Shown here in pieces: positions 49,892 through 58,567 of a DNA stretch of 64,000 nucleotides. The DNA is from Micromonospora zingiberis (lineage in GTDB: Bacteria > Actinomycetota > Actinomycetes > Mycobacteriales > Micromonosporaceae), in NCBI RefSeq assembly GCF_004331455.1, contig NZ_SJJR01000016.1, forward strand, positions 62,001 to 126,000. Reading direction: 5' to 3'. How positions within the stretch are numbered: position 1 is the stretch's first letter; each line of letters starts with the position of its first letter. The position numbers were made by a program, and so were the translations under genes. The notes below the pieces were generated by a model that was given only the letters and a program-made list of their open reading frames with translations, made no database searches and had not been told where the DNA came from.

Positions 49892-50608
49892 ATGCATCCA
49901 CTGATCCGCACCGCCCGGACGACCGGGTTGTTCTACCTCAGCCTGGCCGCCGCCGGCGCACTGGGCTTCCTGACCATCCGGCCCCGGCTCTTCGCCGCCG
50001 GTGACCCCGAAGCGACCCTCGCCAACCTGATCCAGCACGAATCCCTCGCCCGCGCCGCGATCGCCCTCGAACTACTCGTCGTGCTCACCCAGACCGGCAC
50101 CGCCGTCTGGTTCTACCGGCTGTTCCGCAGCGTCGACCGCACCGCCGCCGGCTGCATCGCGGCCTTCGGCATGGTCAACGCCATCGCGATCCTCGGCAGC
50201 TCCGCGCTGCTCGCCACCGCCTCCGAGGTGGCCGCCCAGCCGCTCGGCAACGCCGCCGACACCGTCGCGTTGCTCTACCTGATCAGCGGAAACCTGTGGA
50301 CCGTTGGTGGCCTCTTCTTCGGCCTCTGGCTCGTACCGATGGGCTGGTGCGTACTGCGGTCCGGGTGGTTGCCCCGCGCCCTCGGCTGGATCCTCGTCGT
50401 CGGGGGCGCCGGCTACGTGCTCAACACCTTCGTCGCGTACCTCGCCCCCGGGGCGGGGATCGTCGCGGACCTGCTGGTGGTCCCCGCCACCGTGGGCGAG
50501 TTCTGGATCCTCGGCTACCTGATCGTCCTCGGCGTCCGAAAGTCTGCGCTGCCGACGCCGGCCGCCACTCCCGACGCCGCTCCCGACGCCGCGACGGCAC
50601 CGGCCTGA
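49892..50608 (+). CDS. DUF4386 membrane protein
   Basis: 238 residues from ATG 49892 with AAGGAG upstream. Six or so membrane helices, beginning TARTTGLFYLSLAAAGALGFL and including AAIALELLVVLTQTGTAVWFY, TVGGLFFGLWLVPMGW and LGWILVVGGAGYVLNTF. The pattern matches the DUF4386 family, of unknown function. It ends in an Ala/Pro/Asp-rich tail. Regulated by the divergent TetR protein, so it may belong to a stress or export response. Confidence 0.85.
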   Translation: MHPLIRTARTTGLFYLSLAAAGALGFLTIRPRLFAAGDPEATLANLIQHESLARAAIALELLVVLTQTGTAVWFYRLFRSVDRTAAGCIAAFGMVNAIAILGSSALLATASEVAAQPLGNAADTVALLYLISGNLWTVGGLFFGLWLVPMGWCVLRSGWLPRALGWILVVGGAGYVLNTFVAYLAPGAGIVADLLVVPATVGEFWILGYLIVLGVRKSALPTPAATPDAAPDAATAPA

Positions 50609-50724
50609 CCGGCTCTCCGCCGGGCGGAAGGCAGGGCCGGCCGGGTCGCCGTGTCGTTGATCCGGTTGTGCCCGCCGCCCGCCGGTGACCACGGTGGGGG
50701 CGTCGACCATCCGGAGGTACGCCG

Positions 50725-51231
50725 ATGACCAGTGAACGCGAGACCGTCGAGGTCGACCCCGTGCTGTTCCAAGCCGTCTACGACTCACCCGCCTCGCTGC
50801 CGGGCCGACATCGCTGGACCACGCCCGAGGCCGACGTACGGCGGATCGAGAAGCTGTTGGGCCTGCCGACCCGCAGCATCGGCGCCCCGCTGTGGGTCAG
50901 CGGCGACCAGCCGGACTGCCCGAAGTGCGCTCGCCGGATCACCTGGTACGACATCGTCTCCTCCGCCCTCAAGGGCATGCACGACCCGACGATGATCGCG
51001 ACGGTGATCCTCGGCGAGCGCCGCTACGTCAACACCGGCCTACCCGCCGGCATCGCCGGCGTACGCTGCGCCGACTGTCGCTCCCCCATCGAGGGACTCC
51101 GCAGCTTCAAGTGCCACAACTGGGCGTACGCCTTCGAGGAGCTGACCGCCGTGCGGCAGCGGATGGCCGGCGGCTCAGTCCTCGGCGAGCAGCGGGAGCA
51201 GGTGGCGCAGCCCGGGCCGCCCGTCGAGTGA
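50725..51231 (+). CDS. Zinc-ribbon-like protein of unknown function
   Basis: 168 residues. Two Cys pairs (CPKCARRITWYD and CADCRSPIEGL) are placed like a zinc ribbon around residues 71 and 115; a third CHNW lies after them. The N-terminal part is DPVLFQAVYDSPASLPG. No family recognised. Its last 57 bases overlap the convergent GNAT gene. Confidence 0.6.
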   Translation: MTSERETVEVDPVLFQAVYDSPASLPGRHRWTTPEADVRRIEKLLGLPTRSIGAPLWVSGDQPDCPKCARRITWYDIVSSALKGMHDPTMIATVILGERRYVNTGLPAGIAGVRCADCRSPIEGLRSFKCHNWAYAFEELTAVRQRMAGGSVLGEQREQVAQPGPPVE

Positions 51232-51663
51232 CACCGCACCGGCCGGGGTGAATCCGGTGCGCCGGAGCACCGCCAGCGAGGCGGGATTGTCCAGGGTGGT
51301 CACGGCGGTCAGCCGACGCAACCCGTACGCCTGGCGGGCGAGGGTGGCCACCCGCCGTACGCCGTCGGTGGCCAGCCCGTGCCCGGCGGCCCGCTGCGCC
51401 ACCCGGTAGCCCAGCTCGGCCGCACCCTCGGCGACGTCGACCAGGTTGAACCGGCCCAGCACCTCGCCCTGGTCGACCAGTACGTGGAAGTGGCAGCGAC
51501 CGGTGGCCTGCTCGGCGAGCAGGGCGGCGTGCCGGTCGGTGAACTCGGCGAAGTAGTCGTCCCCACGGTCCGGCACCGAGCGGGCGAACCACTCGCGGTT
51601 GTCGCGCTCGAAGGCCAGCAGCGCGTCGACGTGCTCGGCAGCGAGCCGCTCCAGTTCGGGCAT
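51175..51663 (-). CDS. GNAT-family N-acetyltransferase
   Basis: 162 residues: FHVLVDQGEVLGRFNLVDVAEGAAELGYRVAQRAAGHGLATDGVRRVATLARQAYGLRRLTAVTTLDNPASLAVLRRTGFTPAG, in pieces, contains the V/I strand, the acetyl-CoA loop (Q/RxxGxG/A as RAAGHGLA) and the N-x-x-S helix typical of RimJ-like GNAT enzymes. It transfers acetyl from acetyl-CoA to an amine; the substrate is unknown. It overlaps the zinc-ribbon gene at the 3' end. Confidence 0.85.
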   Translation of the reverse strand: MPELERLAAEHVDALLAFERDNREWFARSVPDRGDDYFAEFTDRHAALLAEQATGRCHFHVLVDQGEVLGRFNLVDVAEGAAELGYRVAQRAAGHGLATDGVRRVATLARQAYGLRRLTAVTTLDNPASLAVLRRTGFTPAGAVSLDGRPGLRHLLPLLAED

Positions 51664-51701
51664 CCGCGCACCCTAACGCGACATCCTGCCGGCGCCGAGC
51701 T

Positions 51702-51752
51702 GTTAACAAGGGGCCCTTCCTCTACCGGAGGCGTTAACAGGGTGCCCTTCCT
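51702..51752. repeat. Micromonospora-type interspersed repeat, two copies
   Basis: GTTAACAAGGGGCCCTTCCT (51702-51721) and GTTAACAGGGTGCCCTTCCT (51733-51752). This GTTAAC...GGGCCC...CCT unit occurs many times in Micromonospora genomes, to my knowledge. The second copy touches the stop codon of the prepilin peptidase. Confidence 0.75.
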
Positions 51753-52540
51753 TACATCAGGAGGGCGCCGATGGTCCCGAGGACCAGGTACGGCCCGAAG
51801 GGCAGGTGACTCGACCAGCGGGCCCGTCGGGTGACCAGCAGCCCGAGCGCGACCAGGCCGGACAGCGTCACGGCGAGCAGCAGCCCCAGCACCGGCGTCG
51901 CCCAGCCGTACCAGCCGAGCAGCGCGCCCGCGCTCAGGGCGAGTTTGGCGTCACCGATGCCGAAACCCCGAGCGCCGAGCAGCAGCGTGGTGGCGGCGAA
52001 GAAGCCGGCCAGTCCGAGCCCGGCGGCGGTGGCCCGCAGCCAGGGGGCCGGGCCGGCGCCGGCCAGGGCGGTCAGCCCGAGCAGCAGCCAGGTGCCGGCG
52101 GCGGCCGGCAGGGTGAGCCGGTCGGGCAGTCGGTGCACCGCGAGGTCCACGAAGATCAGCGGCACCGCGAAGGCCAGCCACCAGGCCATGGCCACCAGTT
52201 CGCCGACGGGCGGGCCGGCCAGCAGCAGCATGGCGATGGCTGCGGCGGTGACCAGTTCGACGGTGGCCGGTGGCGCACCGATCCGGGCTCGGCAGTTGCC
52301 GCAGCGGGCCGCCGGGCCGAGTGCCGGCCAGGGGTGGTCGAGGCTGATCGGGGTGCCGCAGGAGTCGCATCCGCTGCGGCGATCCGTGCCGGGTGGTACG
52401 GAGTGCCGGGCGATGGCGTACCGCAGCAGCGGGGTGAGCGTCAGCACGGACAGCGGCCGGAGCCGGCGGCGCGGTGGAGCCGGAGGTCGTTGCGCCGGGC
52501 TCTCGTGTCGCGCCGGCTCGGTGGCGTACGACCGGCTCAT
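51752..52540 (-). CDS. Type IV prepilin peptidase (A24 family)
   Basis: 262 residues, several membrane helices. The two catalytic aspartates lie in FVDLAVHRLPDRLTLPAAAG (D-L-x5-LPD) and GFGIGDAKLALSAGALLGW (GxGDxKL). An N-terminal cytoplasmic part has two Cys pairs (CDSCG, CGNC) typical of the full-length enzyme. It cleaves pilin leaders and lies divergently upstream of the Tad locus, so it most likely processes the pilin- and TadE-like proteins encoded there. Its stop overlaps a repeat. Confidence 0.9.
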   Translation of the reverse strand: MSRSYATEPARHESPAQRPPAPPRRRLRPLSVLTLTPLLRYAIARHSVPPGTDRRSGCDSCGTPISLDHPWPALGPAARCGNCRARIGAPPATVELVTAAAIAMLLLAGPPVGELVAMAWWLAFAVPLIFVDLAVHRLPDRLTLPAAAGTWLLLGLTALAGAGPAPWLRATAAGLGLAGFFAATTLLLGARGFGIGDAKLALSAGALLGWYGWATPVLGLLLAVTLSGLVALGLLVTRRARWSSHLPFGPYLVLGTIGALLM

Positions 52541-53130
52541 GCCGACCTCCCCGGGAAAGCGAATACGGAACGTAGTGTGACCGGTCGGATCCGGTGGCGC
52601 TCCGTTCGTTGTGGAACGGGATCCCGGAGGTCGGCCGCGACTCGCCCGAAATGCGCGGCCAACAATGATGGAAATCCCATGGAATGCAATTTACGAGCGA
52701 GGTCCGGCGGCGAACCGGGGGACGGATCGGGCCACATGCCATTTCCCGCCCCACCGCAGCCCGCCTCGGCACCACCTGCGGGGAGCAGGATCCCACCGGG
52801 GCGCCAGCCGCTTCGATCCCGCGCCGCCGCCACCCCGGCAGGCCCTGGCAACCTCCCGGTAACCACGGATCACCACCACCATTCATGACCCAGAGTAGTC
52901 GCGTGAATTGCCTCTGTTGCATCGGCCGGCATCAGCTTATGCTCGCCCCTTGGATGTGACGCAACCCACGTCCAGCGGCCACAACCACCCAGGACAGTGC
53001 ATTTGCAATTGATCCATAAGGGCAAATGCGGCTGCGTATCGGGGCAGGACCGGCGGGGGGATCCGGTCGCGAGCTACCGCACGCCCGAGAACGTCGGCGA
53101 CACGATCGCCGCGTCGGCACCGAGGAGGGC
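52541..53130. other. Intergenic control region upstream of the Tad locus
   Basis: About 590 bases between the divergent prepilin peptidase and the first Tad gene. Open frames here lack ribosome binding sites. No clear terminator or repeat is seen; it presumably holds promoters for both directions. Confidence 0.45.
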
Positions 53131-53700
53131 ATGAGGGTGCGAGCACGGCAGCTGAGCCGTTGGACGGCCGGCTTGGTCGCGGTGGCCGCGGTCGGCACGA
53201 GCACCGCCTGCGGCGCACCGGAGGCGTCAACCACAAGCCCGCCCGAACGGAGCGGACCCGCCGGCACCGACCGGGCCGACGACGAGAAGGCAGCCGAGCG
53301 GGCGGCGTTGAAGGCATACTCCGGATACCTGAAGGCATCCCGTACGGCGAGCCGGCACAGCGATCCCCAACACCCCGAGCTGACCCGGTTCCTCGCCGAC
53401 CCGCTGTTGACCCGGGTCCGGCTGGGCCTGCGACAGGCCCGCGAGCACGGCGCGGTCAGCGCCGGCACGCTGCGCTCCGACCCCACGGTGGTCTCGGTCA
53501 ACCTGGACGCCGAACCACCCACAGTGGAGATCCAGGACTGCCTGGACGCCACCGGCTACCGGCTGGTCTACGTCGCCAACGAGAAGGTGGTGCCGGGCAC
53601 CCGCGGCTCCCGCCACCTGGCCACCGCCACCGCCACCCGCTACCCCGACGGCCGCTGGCTGATCAGCACCGGCTCGGCGCACCAGGACCAGCCGTGCTGA
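53131..53700 (+). CDS. Lipoprotein-like secreted protein, first of the Tad locus
   Basis: 189 residues from ATG 53131 with GAGGAGG upstream. An N-terminal signal (MRVRARQLSRWTAGLVAVAAVGTSTAC) may end at Cys as a lipobox-like STAC, so it may be lipid-anchored. The rest is a NTF2/ketosteroid-isomerase-like small domain (ALKAYSGYLKASRTASR ... VEIQDCLDATGYRLVYV ... YPDGRWLISTGSAH). Similar proteins open actinobacterial Tad loci; exact role unknown. It overlaps the next gene. Confidence 0.65.
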   Translation: MRVRARQLSRWTAGLVAVAAVGTSTACGAPEASTTSPPERSGPAGTDRADDEKAAERAALKAYSGYLKASRTASRHSDPQHPELTRFLADPLLTRVRLGLRQAREHGAVSAGTLRSDPTVVSVNLDAEPPTVEIQDCLDATGYRLVYVANEKVVPGTRGSRHLATATATRYPDGRWLISTGSAHQDQPC

Positions 53701-54677
53701 CCCGGGCGGCGAGCCACCGAGTCCGGCAACTCCACGGCCGCAACCCGGCCGGACGGCGCCGGTGGACGGCCGTGGGCACCCGCCGGATGCTGCTCGGCGG
53801 CGCGCTGGCGCTGCTGCTGGCCACCGGCCCGGCGGTGCCGGCCGGTGCCGCCGATCCCGGCGCCGAATGCCCGCCCGCCCAGCCCAACTGCGACGTCTGG
53901 GACGACGACCCCGGCACCCCCGGCGGCGGAGGCAACGGCGGAAACAACGGCGGAAACAACGGCGGTGGGAGCGGCGGGGGCGTCTGCCAGTGGAACGGCC
54001 GCACCATCCCCTGCTACGACGAGCAGTTGGGCTGGTTCAACAGCAACGACGGCTGCTACTACCGGCTCGCCGAGCCGCAGCAGGAGGCGCCGCCGGGCTG
54101 GCAGTGGTACACGCTCACCTGCAACGGCGGCGATCTCGGCAGCGTACGCACGGAGTTGCGGGAGGGGCCGCCGCCCGGCTACGGCGCCCCGCCGGACCCG
54201 GAGGAACTGGCCCGCCGGGCCTTCGCCTCGATCACCCTGCTCGCGCCACGGGCGGCGGTCGCGCCGCGCAAGTCCGTCGGCCCCGGGCTGGTCGGTCTGC
54301 CGGTCTGGATGTGGGCCAGCCGGGGCACCACCTACTTCGGTCCGCAGAGCGCCTCCGCCTCCGACCGGGGCCTGACCGTCACCATCCGGGCCGAGGTCGA
54401 CCGGATCGTCTGGGACATGGGCAACGGTGACCGGGTCACCTGCGACGGCCCCGGCACCGCGTACGACCGCCGCGGCCGACATGCCGGGCAACGCTCCCCT
54501 GACTGCGGCTACCACGACGGCTACCCGGAGGCACGCACGTACCAGGTCCAGGCGACGACGCACTGGAGCGTCACGTGGACCAGCAGCGGTGGCCAGACCG
54601 GGAGCATCGGCGGCGTCACCCGCACCACCGGTCCGGTCGAGATCCAGATCAACGAGCTTCAGGTGGTGACCAGATGA
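53694..54677 (+). CDS. Secreted protein of the Tad locus
   Basis: About 327 residues from a GTG at 53694 that overlaps the previous stop; an internal GTG near 53772 would give a tighter signal peptide. RRMLLGGALALLLATGPAVPAGA is the signal, followed by a Cys-rich start, a Gly/Asn linker (GGNGGNNGGNNGGGSGGG) and a domain with four more Cys (CQWNGRTIPC, CYYRL, CNGGD). The second half is beta-rich and ends in an ATG overlap with the next gene. Probable extracellular or surface component of the pilus; no known family. Confidence 0.65.
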   Translation: MLTRAASHRVRQLHGRNPAGRRRWTAVGTRRMLLGGALALLLATGPAVPAGAADPGAECPPAQPNCDVWDDDPGTPGGGGNGGNNGGNNGGGSGGGVCQWNGRTIPCYDEQLGWFNSNDGCYYRLAEPQQEAPPGWQWYTLTCNGGDLGSVRTELREGPPPGYGAPPDPEELARRAFASITLLAPRAAVAPRKSVGPGLVGLPVWMWASRGTTYFGPQSASASDRGLTVTIRAEVDRIVWDMGNGDRVTCDGPGTAYDRRGRHAGQRSPDCGYHDGYPEARTYQVQATTHWSVTWTSSGGQTGSIGGVTRTTGPVEIQINELQVVTR

Positions 54678-55342
54678 GCGTGGCGACCCGCAATGGACCC
54701 TCTCCGGTGGACGCGCCGGTCGCCCCACCCAAGGTCGTCCGGCAACGCCGGGTACGCCCCGGGCTGCTCGGCCTGGCCGTACTGCTGATCGCCCTCGGCG
54801 GACTGGGCTCGGCGTTCGCGGTCACGTCGGTCCGGGCGACCGGCAGCTACCTGGCGATCGCCCGGACGGTCGAGGTCGGCAGCGTGCTCAGCGCCAGCGA
54901 CCTGGTGTCGGTGCAGGTTGCCGGCGGGCAGGGCCTCGACCCCGTACCGGCCGGCCAACTCGCCGACGTGGTCGGCATGCGTGCCGCCGTCTCGCTGGCC
55001 CCCGGCACGTTGCTGACCATGGCGCAGCTCACCGACCAGCCGCTGCTCGGTCCGGGGCAGCAACAGATCGCACTCGGGTTGCGGGCGGCGCAGGTGCCGG
55101 CGCCCAAACTCCGCCCCGGCGACCAGGTCCTCCTGGTCAGCACCCCCCGAGACGAGAGCGGCAGCGGCGGCGGCTCGTCCGCCAGCAGCACCCGGTTCAC
55201 CGCCACCGTCACCGACGCGGTCAGCACCGAGGGCCGCGACGAGGTGGTCGTCTACCTGGCCCTGGCCGTGCGGGACGTACCCGCCGTGGTGGCGTTGGCC
55301 GCACAGGACCGGATCGCGGTCGTGTTGACCAAGGCGGCCTGA
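54674..55342 (+). CDS. SAF-domain protein, CpaB/RcpC-like
   Basis: 222 residues, one N-terminal membrane helix (GLLGLAVLLIALGGLGSAFAV) followed by a SAF-type domain: YLAIARTVEVGSVLSASDLVSVQVAG, DVVGMRAAVSLAPGTLLTMAQLT and a C-terminal KLRPGDQVLLVSTP. CpaB proteins form part of the Tad secretion channel at the envelope. It overlaps both neighbours by 4 or 1 bases and so is part of one operon. Confidence 0.82.
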   Translation: MSVATRNGPSPVDAPVAPPKVVRQRRVRPGLLGLAVLLIALGGLGSAFAVTSVRATGSYLAIARTVEVGSVLSASDLVSVQVAGGQGLDPVPAGQLADVVGMRAAVSLAPGTLLTMAQLTDQPLLGPGQQQIALGLRAAQVPAPKLRPGDQVLLVSTPRDESGSGGGSSASSTRFTATVTDAVSTEGRDEVVVYLALAVRDVPAVVALAAQDRIAVVLTKAA

Positions 55343-56142
55343 TGGCGATCATCGCGTTGGTCTCGGCCAAGGGCTCGCCCGGGGTGACCACCACCGCGCT
55401 GGCCTGCGCGCTGAGCTGGCACCGGCGGGTGGTCCTCGCCGAGTGCGACCCGGCCGGCGGATCGGTCCTCGCCGGTTACCTGGGCGGCGCGCTGGACGGC
55501 CCACGCGGCCTGGGCGAACTGGCCGTCGGGGAACTACGCGACGGCAACCTGGACACCGCGTTCTGGTCGCAACTGGTCGACCTGGACGCGCCGCGCCGGG
55601 AACGCCTGCTGCTGCCCGGCGTGGTCGACCCGGCCCAGGCCGGCAGCGTCATCCCACTCTGGCAGCGGTTCGCCGACTTCTTCACCGGGCTGGAACGTGG
55701 TGATCCGCCGTACGACGTGATCGTCGACTGTGGTCGGCTGCACGTGACCGGCCCGCCATGGCCGTTGCTGCGGGCCGCGTCGGTGGTGCTGGTGGTGACC
55801 CGGGCGCAGCTGCCCGACCTGTCCGGCACCCGCGCCATGCTCCAGACCCTCGAACGGGACTTCGCCGAGCATCGGGTGGAACCCGGCACGCTGCGGCTGC
55901 TGCTGGTCGGCGGCGGCCACGGCAAGAGCGAGATCAGCAAGGCGCTGCGGCTGCCGGTGATCGCCCGGCTGCCGCACGACCCGCGTACCGCCGAGGTGTT
56001 GAGCCTGGGCGGCACGGTGCGCGCCGGACGGCCGTTGCTGCGCGCGGCCCGGGGGTTGGAGGTGCCGGTCGGCGCCCTGCTGGAACGGCGGCGAGCCCGA
56101 CTGGCCTGGCCGGTCGCGCAGGGGGTGCCCGATGCGCTTTGA
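55342..56142 (+). CDS. TadZ/CpaE-like ParA/MinD ATPase
   Basis: 266 residues with a deviant Walker A at the N-terminus, ALVSAKGSPGVTTTALACAL, followed by VVLAECDPAGGSVLAGYLGG (the ParA Asp), VIVDCGRLH and VVLVVTRAQLPDLSGT. TadZ proteins place the pilus assembly at a cell site. It overlaps TadA by 11 bases. Note the KGSPGVTTT loop instead of KGGVGKT, which occurs in TadZ-like proteins and may mean weaker ATP hydrolysis. Confidence 0.82.
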   Translation: MAIIALVSAKGSPGVTTTALACALSWHRRVVLAECDPAGGSVLAGYLGGALDGPRGLGELAVGELRDGNLDTAFWSQLVDLDAPRRERLLLPGVVDPAQAGSVIPLWQRFADFFTGLERGDPPYDVIVDCGRLHVTGPPWPLLRAASVVLVVTRAQLPDLSGTRAMLQTLERDFAEHRVEPGTLRLLLVGGGHGKSEISKALRLPVIARLPHDPRTAEVLSLGGTVRAGRPLLRAARGLEVPVGALLERRRARLAWPVAQGVPDAL

Positions 56143-57661
56143 ACCGGTCTCCTCGGATCCCCGCCGGCAGCCGCCCGGGGCCACCTCCACCGCTCCACCG
56201 CTGCCGCCGGCCAACGGCCGGCCGCACCCGGCGGTGCCGGTACCGGTCGTGGCGGTGGCACCGGAACCGCCACCCCGGCCACGGGTGGACTTCCAGGTGG
56301 TACGCGAGCTGCGGCGGGAGCTGAGCGAACGGCTCACCCGGTGGCAGCGGGGCCGGGAGTTCAGCGTCGACGAGGAGGACACCGAGCGGGCCCGGCTCGC
56401 CGTGCAACTGGTCGCCGAGTACGCCGACTCGGTCCGCCGGGCCGGCACCCCGATGGCCGCCGGCGAGGAACGGCTGCTGCTCGACCAGGTCACCGCCGAG
56501 CTGGCCGGTCTGGGTCGACTGCAGACGCTGCTCGTCGACGACACCATCGAGGAGGTGCACATCCTCGGCTGCGACCAGGTGCGCATCACCCGACACGGCG
56601 GCGGCGTCGACTGGGCCGAGCCGATCGCCGACAGCGACGACGAGTTGGTGGAGATCCTCCAGGCGGCGGCCCGGCGGGCCGGCTCCACCGAACGCTCGCT
56701 CTCCACCTCGAAGCCCACCCTCGACCTGCAACTACCCGACGGCAGCCGGCTGGCGGCGGTGTTCCTGGTCAGCCACCGCCCGTACGCGGTGATCCGCAAG
56801 CACAACACCCTCGACGTGACCCTCGACGATCTGGCCGGCACCCGTGGTGACCTGGACGAGATGGTCGACCCGCTGCTGCGCGACTTCCTCCGCGCGTCGA
56901 TGCGCGCCGGCCTGAACATCATGGTCGCCGGGTTGGCCGGCGCCGGTAAGACCACCGTCATCCGGGCGCTGATGAGCGAGATCCCGCCCGACGAGCCGTA
57001 CGTGCTGCTGGAGGAGAGCCGGGAGTTGCTGCCGGCCCGCCGGACCGAGCGGCACCGGGCGGTGATGAGCTTCGAGGCCCGCGAGGGGCACGGCGAACGC
57101 GGGCCGGACGGTCGACCGGCCGGTGAGGTGAGCATCGCCGACCTGATTCCGGTGTCGCTGCGGATGGGCGTACTGCGGATCATCGTCGGCGAGGTGCGGT
57201 CCCGGGAGATCGTGCCGATGCTCCAGGCGATGACCACCAGCCGGGGCTCGATGTGCACCATCCACGCTCGTACGCCCGGTGGAGTGAGCGAACGGATCAT
57301 CGAGTTGGCCCTGGCGCACGGCCGGGAGATGACCGTCGACCAGGCCCGCCGGATGGCCGGCAACGCCCTCGACCTCATCGTCTACGTCACCGTCGAGGAC
57401 GAGACCGGCATCGGCGGGCGCAAGCACCGGTTCGTCTCGCACGTCGAGGAGGTGATCGGCGTCGGTGAGGCCAGCCGGATCACCACCACCAAGGTCTTCG
57501 GGCCCGGCCCGGACGGCCGCGCGGTCCCCCGTCACCTGCCCGAACGGGTCCGCGACCAGTTGCTGCGGGTGGGCTACGACGCCCGGCTGCTGAGCCGCTG
57601 GATCGAGGCCGGGCAGGGCGCCTGGCGGCGACCCAAGCAGACCCGACTGGGTCGGCGGTGA
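56132..57661 (+). CDS. tadA: TadA/CpaF secretion ATPase
   Basis: 509 residues. The N-terminal domain (LGRLQTLLVDDTIEEVHILG) is followed by the P-loop VAGLAGAGKTTVIRAL at about residue 265, Asp/Glu boxes PYVLLEESRELLP and LRIIVGEVRSREIVPML, and the His box SMCTIHARTP. This is the hexameric motor that drives assembly of Tad pili. It lies in the order CpaB-TadZ-TadA-TadB-TadC, as in other actinobacteria. Confidence 0.93.
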   Translation: MRFEPVSSDPRRQPPGATSTAPPLPPANGRPHPAVPVPVVAVAPEPPPRPRVDFQVVRELRRELSERLTRWQRGREFSVDEEDTERARLAVQLVAEYADSVRRAGTPMAAGEERLLLDQVTAELAGLGRLQTLLVDDTIEEVHILGCDQVRITRHGGGVDWAEPIADSDDELVEILQAAARRAGSTERSLSTSKPTLDLQLPDGSRLAAVFLVSHRPYAVIRKHNTLDVTLDDLAGTRGDLDEMVDPLLRDFLRASMRAGLNIMVAGLAGAGKTTVIRALMSEIPPDEPYVLLEESRELLPARRTERHRAVMSFEAREGHGERGPDGRPAGEVSIADLIPVSLRMGVLRIIVGEVRSREIVPMLQAMTTSRGSMCTIHARTPGGVSERIIELALAHGREMTVDQARRMAGNALDLIVYVTVEDETGIGGRKHRFVSHVEEVIGVGEASRITTTKVFGPGPDGRAVPRHLPERVRDQLLRVGYDARLLSRWIEAGQGAWRRPKQTRLGRR

Positions 57662-57664
57662 GCC

Positions 57665-58567
57665 GTGTCCAACAACATCGAACTGATCGCGATGGTCTCC
57701 GGGGCCGCCTGCGTGGCCGGCCTGGTGCTGGTGGTCGTCGCGCTGGTCGGCACCCGCCGCCCGCCCGGCCCGGCGCCCGGCGCGGGCCCGGGGATCAGCC
57801 GGCTGTGGCGGGGCTCGGGCACCACCGTCCGCGAACAGCAGACCCACCAGGCGCTGCTGATCGGTGCGCTGGTCGCCGGAGCGGTGGCCTTCCTGCTGAC
57901 CGGCCTGCCGATGGTCGGCCTGCTGGTCGCGGTGGCGGTACCGGGCACCCCGTGGCTGTTCTCGGTCGGTCGGGCCGAGCAGCGGGCGATCGCCCGGATC
58001 GAGGCGGTCGGCGAGTGGACCCGTCGACTCAAGGACGTCTCCGCCACCGGGCAGGGGCTCCAGCAGGCGATCATCGGCACGATCGACACCGCGCCCGAGG
58101 AGATCCAGGAGGAGGTACGGCTGCTCGCCGCCCGGCTCCAAGCCGGCTGGCTGGCCCGCGCGGCCCTGCTGGCGTTCGCCGACGAGATCGGCGACCCGGT
58201 CTGCGACCAGGTGGTGGCGGCGCTCATCCTGCACCTGACCGACCGGGGTGAACGGCTCGGCGACGTGCTCGGTTCGATCGCCGGTGCGGCGGCGGCCGAG
58301 GTCGCCACCCGCCGCGAGATCGAGGCCAAGCGCACCCAGCCCCGGTTCGCGGTCCGGTTCCTCACCGGGATGACCCTGGCCACCATCGGGTACGGGCTGC
58401 TCAACGCCGAGTACGTCCAGCCCTACGGCACGCCCTTCGGCCAGCTCGTGATGGCGGTCCTCGGCGCCGCCTTCATCGGCCTGCTGGCCTGGGTGCGCTC
58501 GATGAGCCAACCACCCCACCCGGCCCGATTCCTGCCGTCCCCCGATCCCGACGAGGTGGTGGCGTGA
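57665..58567 (+). CDS. tadB: TadB-like inner-membrane platform protein
   Basis: 300 residues, GTG start. Membrane helices at the N-terminus (LIAMVSGAACVAGLVLVVVALVG), in the middle (ALVAGAVAFLLTGLPMVGLLVAVAVPG) and near the C-terminus (FGQLVMAVLGAAFIGLLAW). Between them lies the T2SSF cytoplasmic domain (RIEAVGEWTRRLKDVSATGQGLQQAIIGTI). It pairs with TadC to form the platform that TadA turns. Overlaps the next gene by 4 bases. Confidence 0.88.
   Translation: MSNNIELIAMVSGAACVAGLVLVVVALVGTRRPPGPAPGAGPGISRLWRGSGTTVREQQTHQALLIGALVAGAVAFLLTGLPMVGLLVAVAVPGTPWLFSVGRAEQRAIARIEAVGEWTRRLKDVSATGQGLQQAIIGTIDTAPEEIQEEVRLLAARLQAGWLARAALLAFADEIGDPVCDQVVAALILHLTDRGERLGDVLGSIAGAAAAEVATRREIEAKRTQPRFAVRFLTGMTLATIGYGLLNAEYVQPYGTPFGQLVMAVLGAAFIGLLAWVRSMSQPPHPARFLPSPDPDEVVA

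Noticed and set aside
55534..58519. Long minus-strand open frames across the Tad ATPase and platform genes
   Set aside because: They are antisense to genes with clear motifs on the plus strand and show only Arg/Ser- or Gly-rich sequence.
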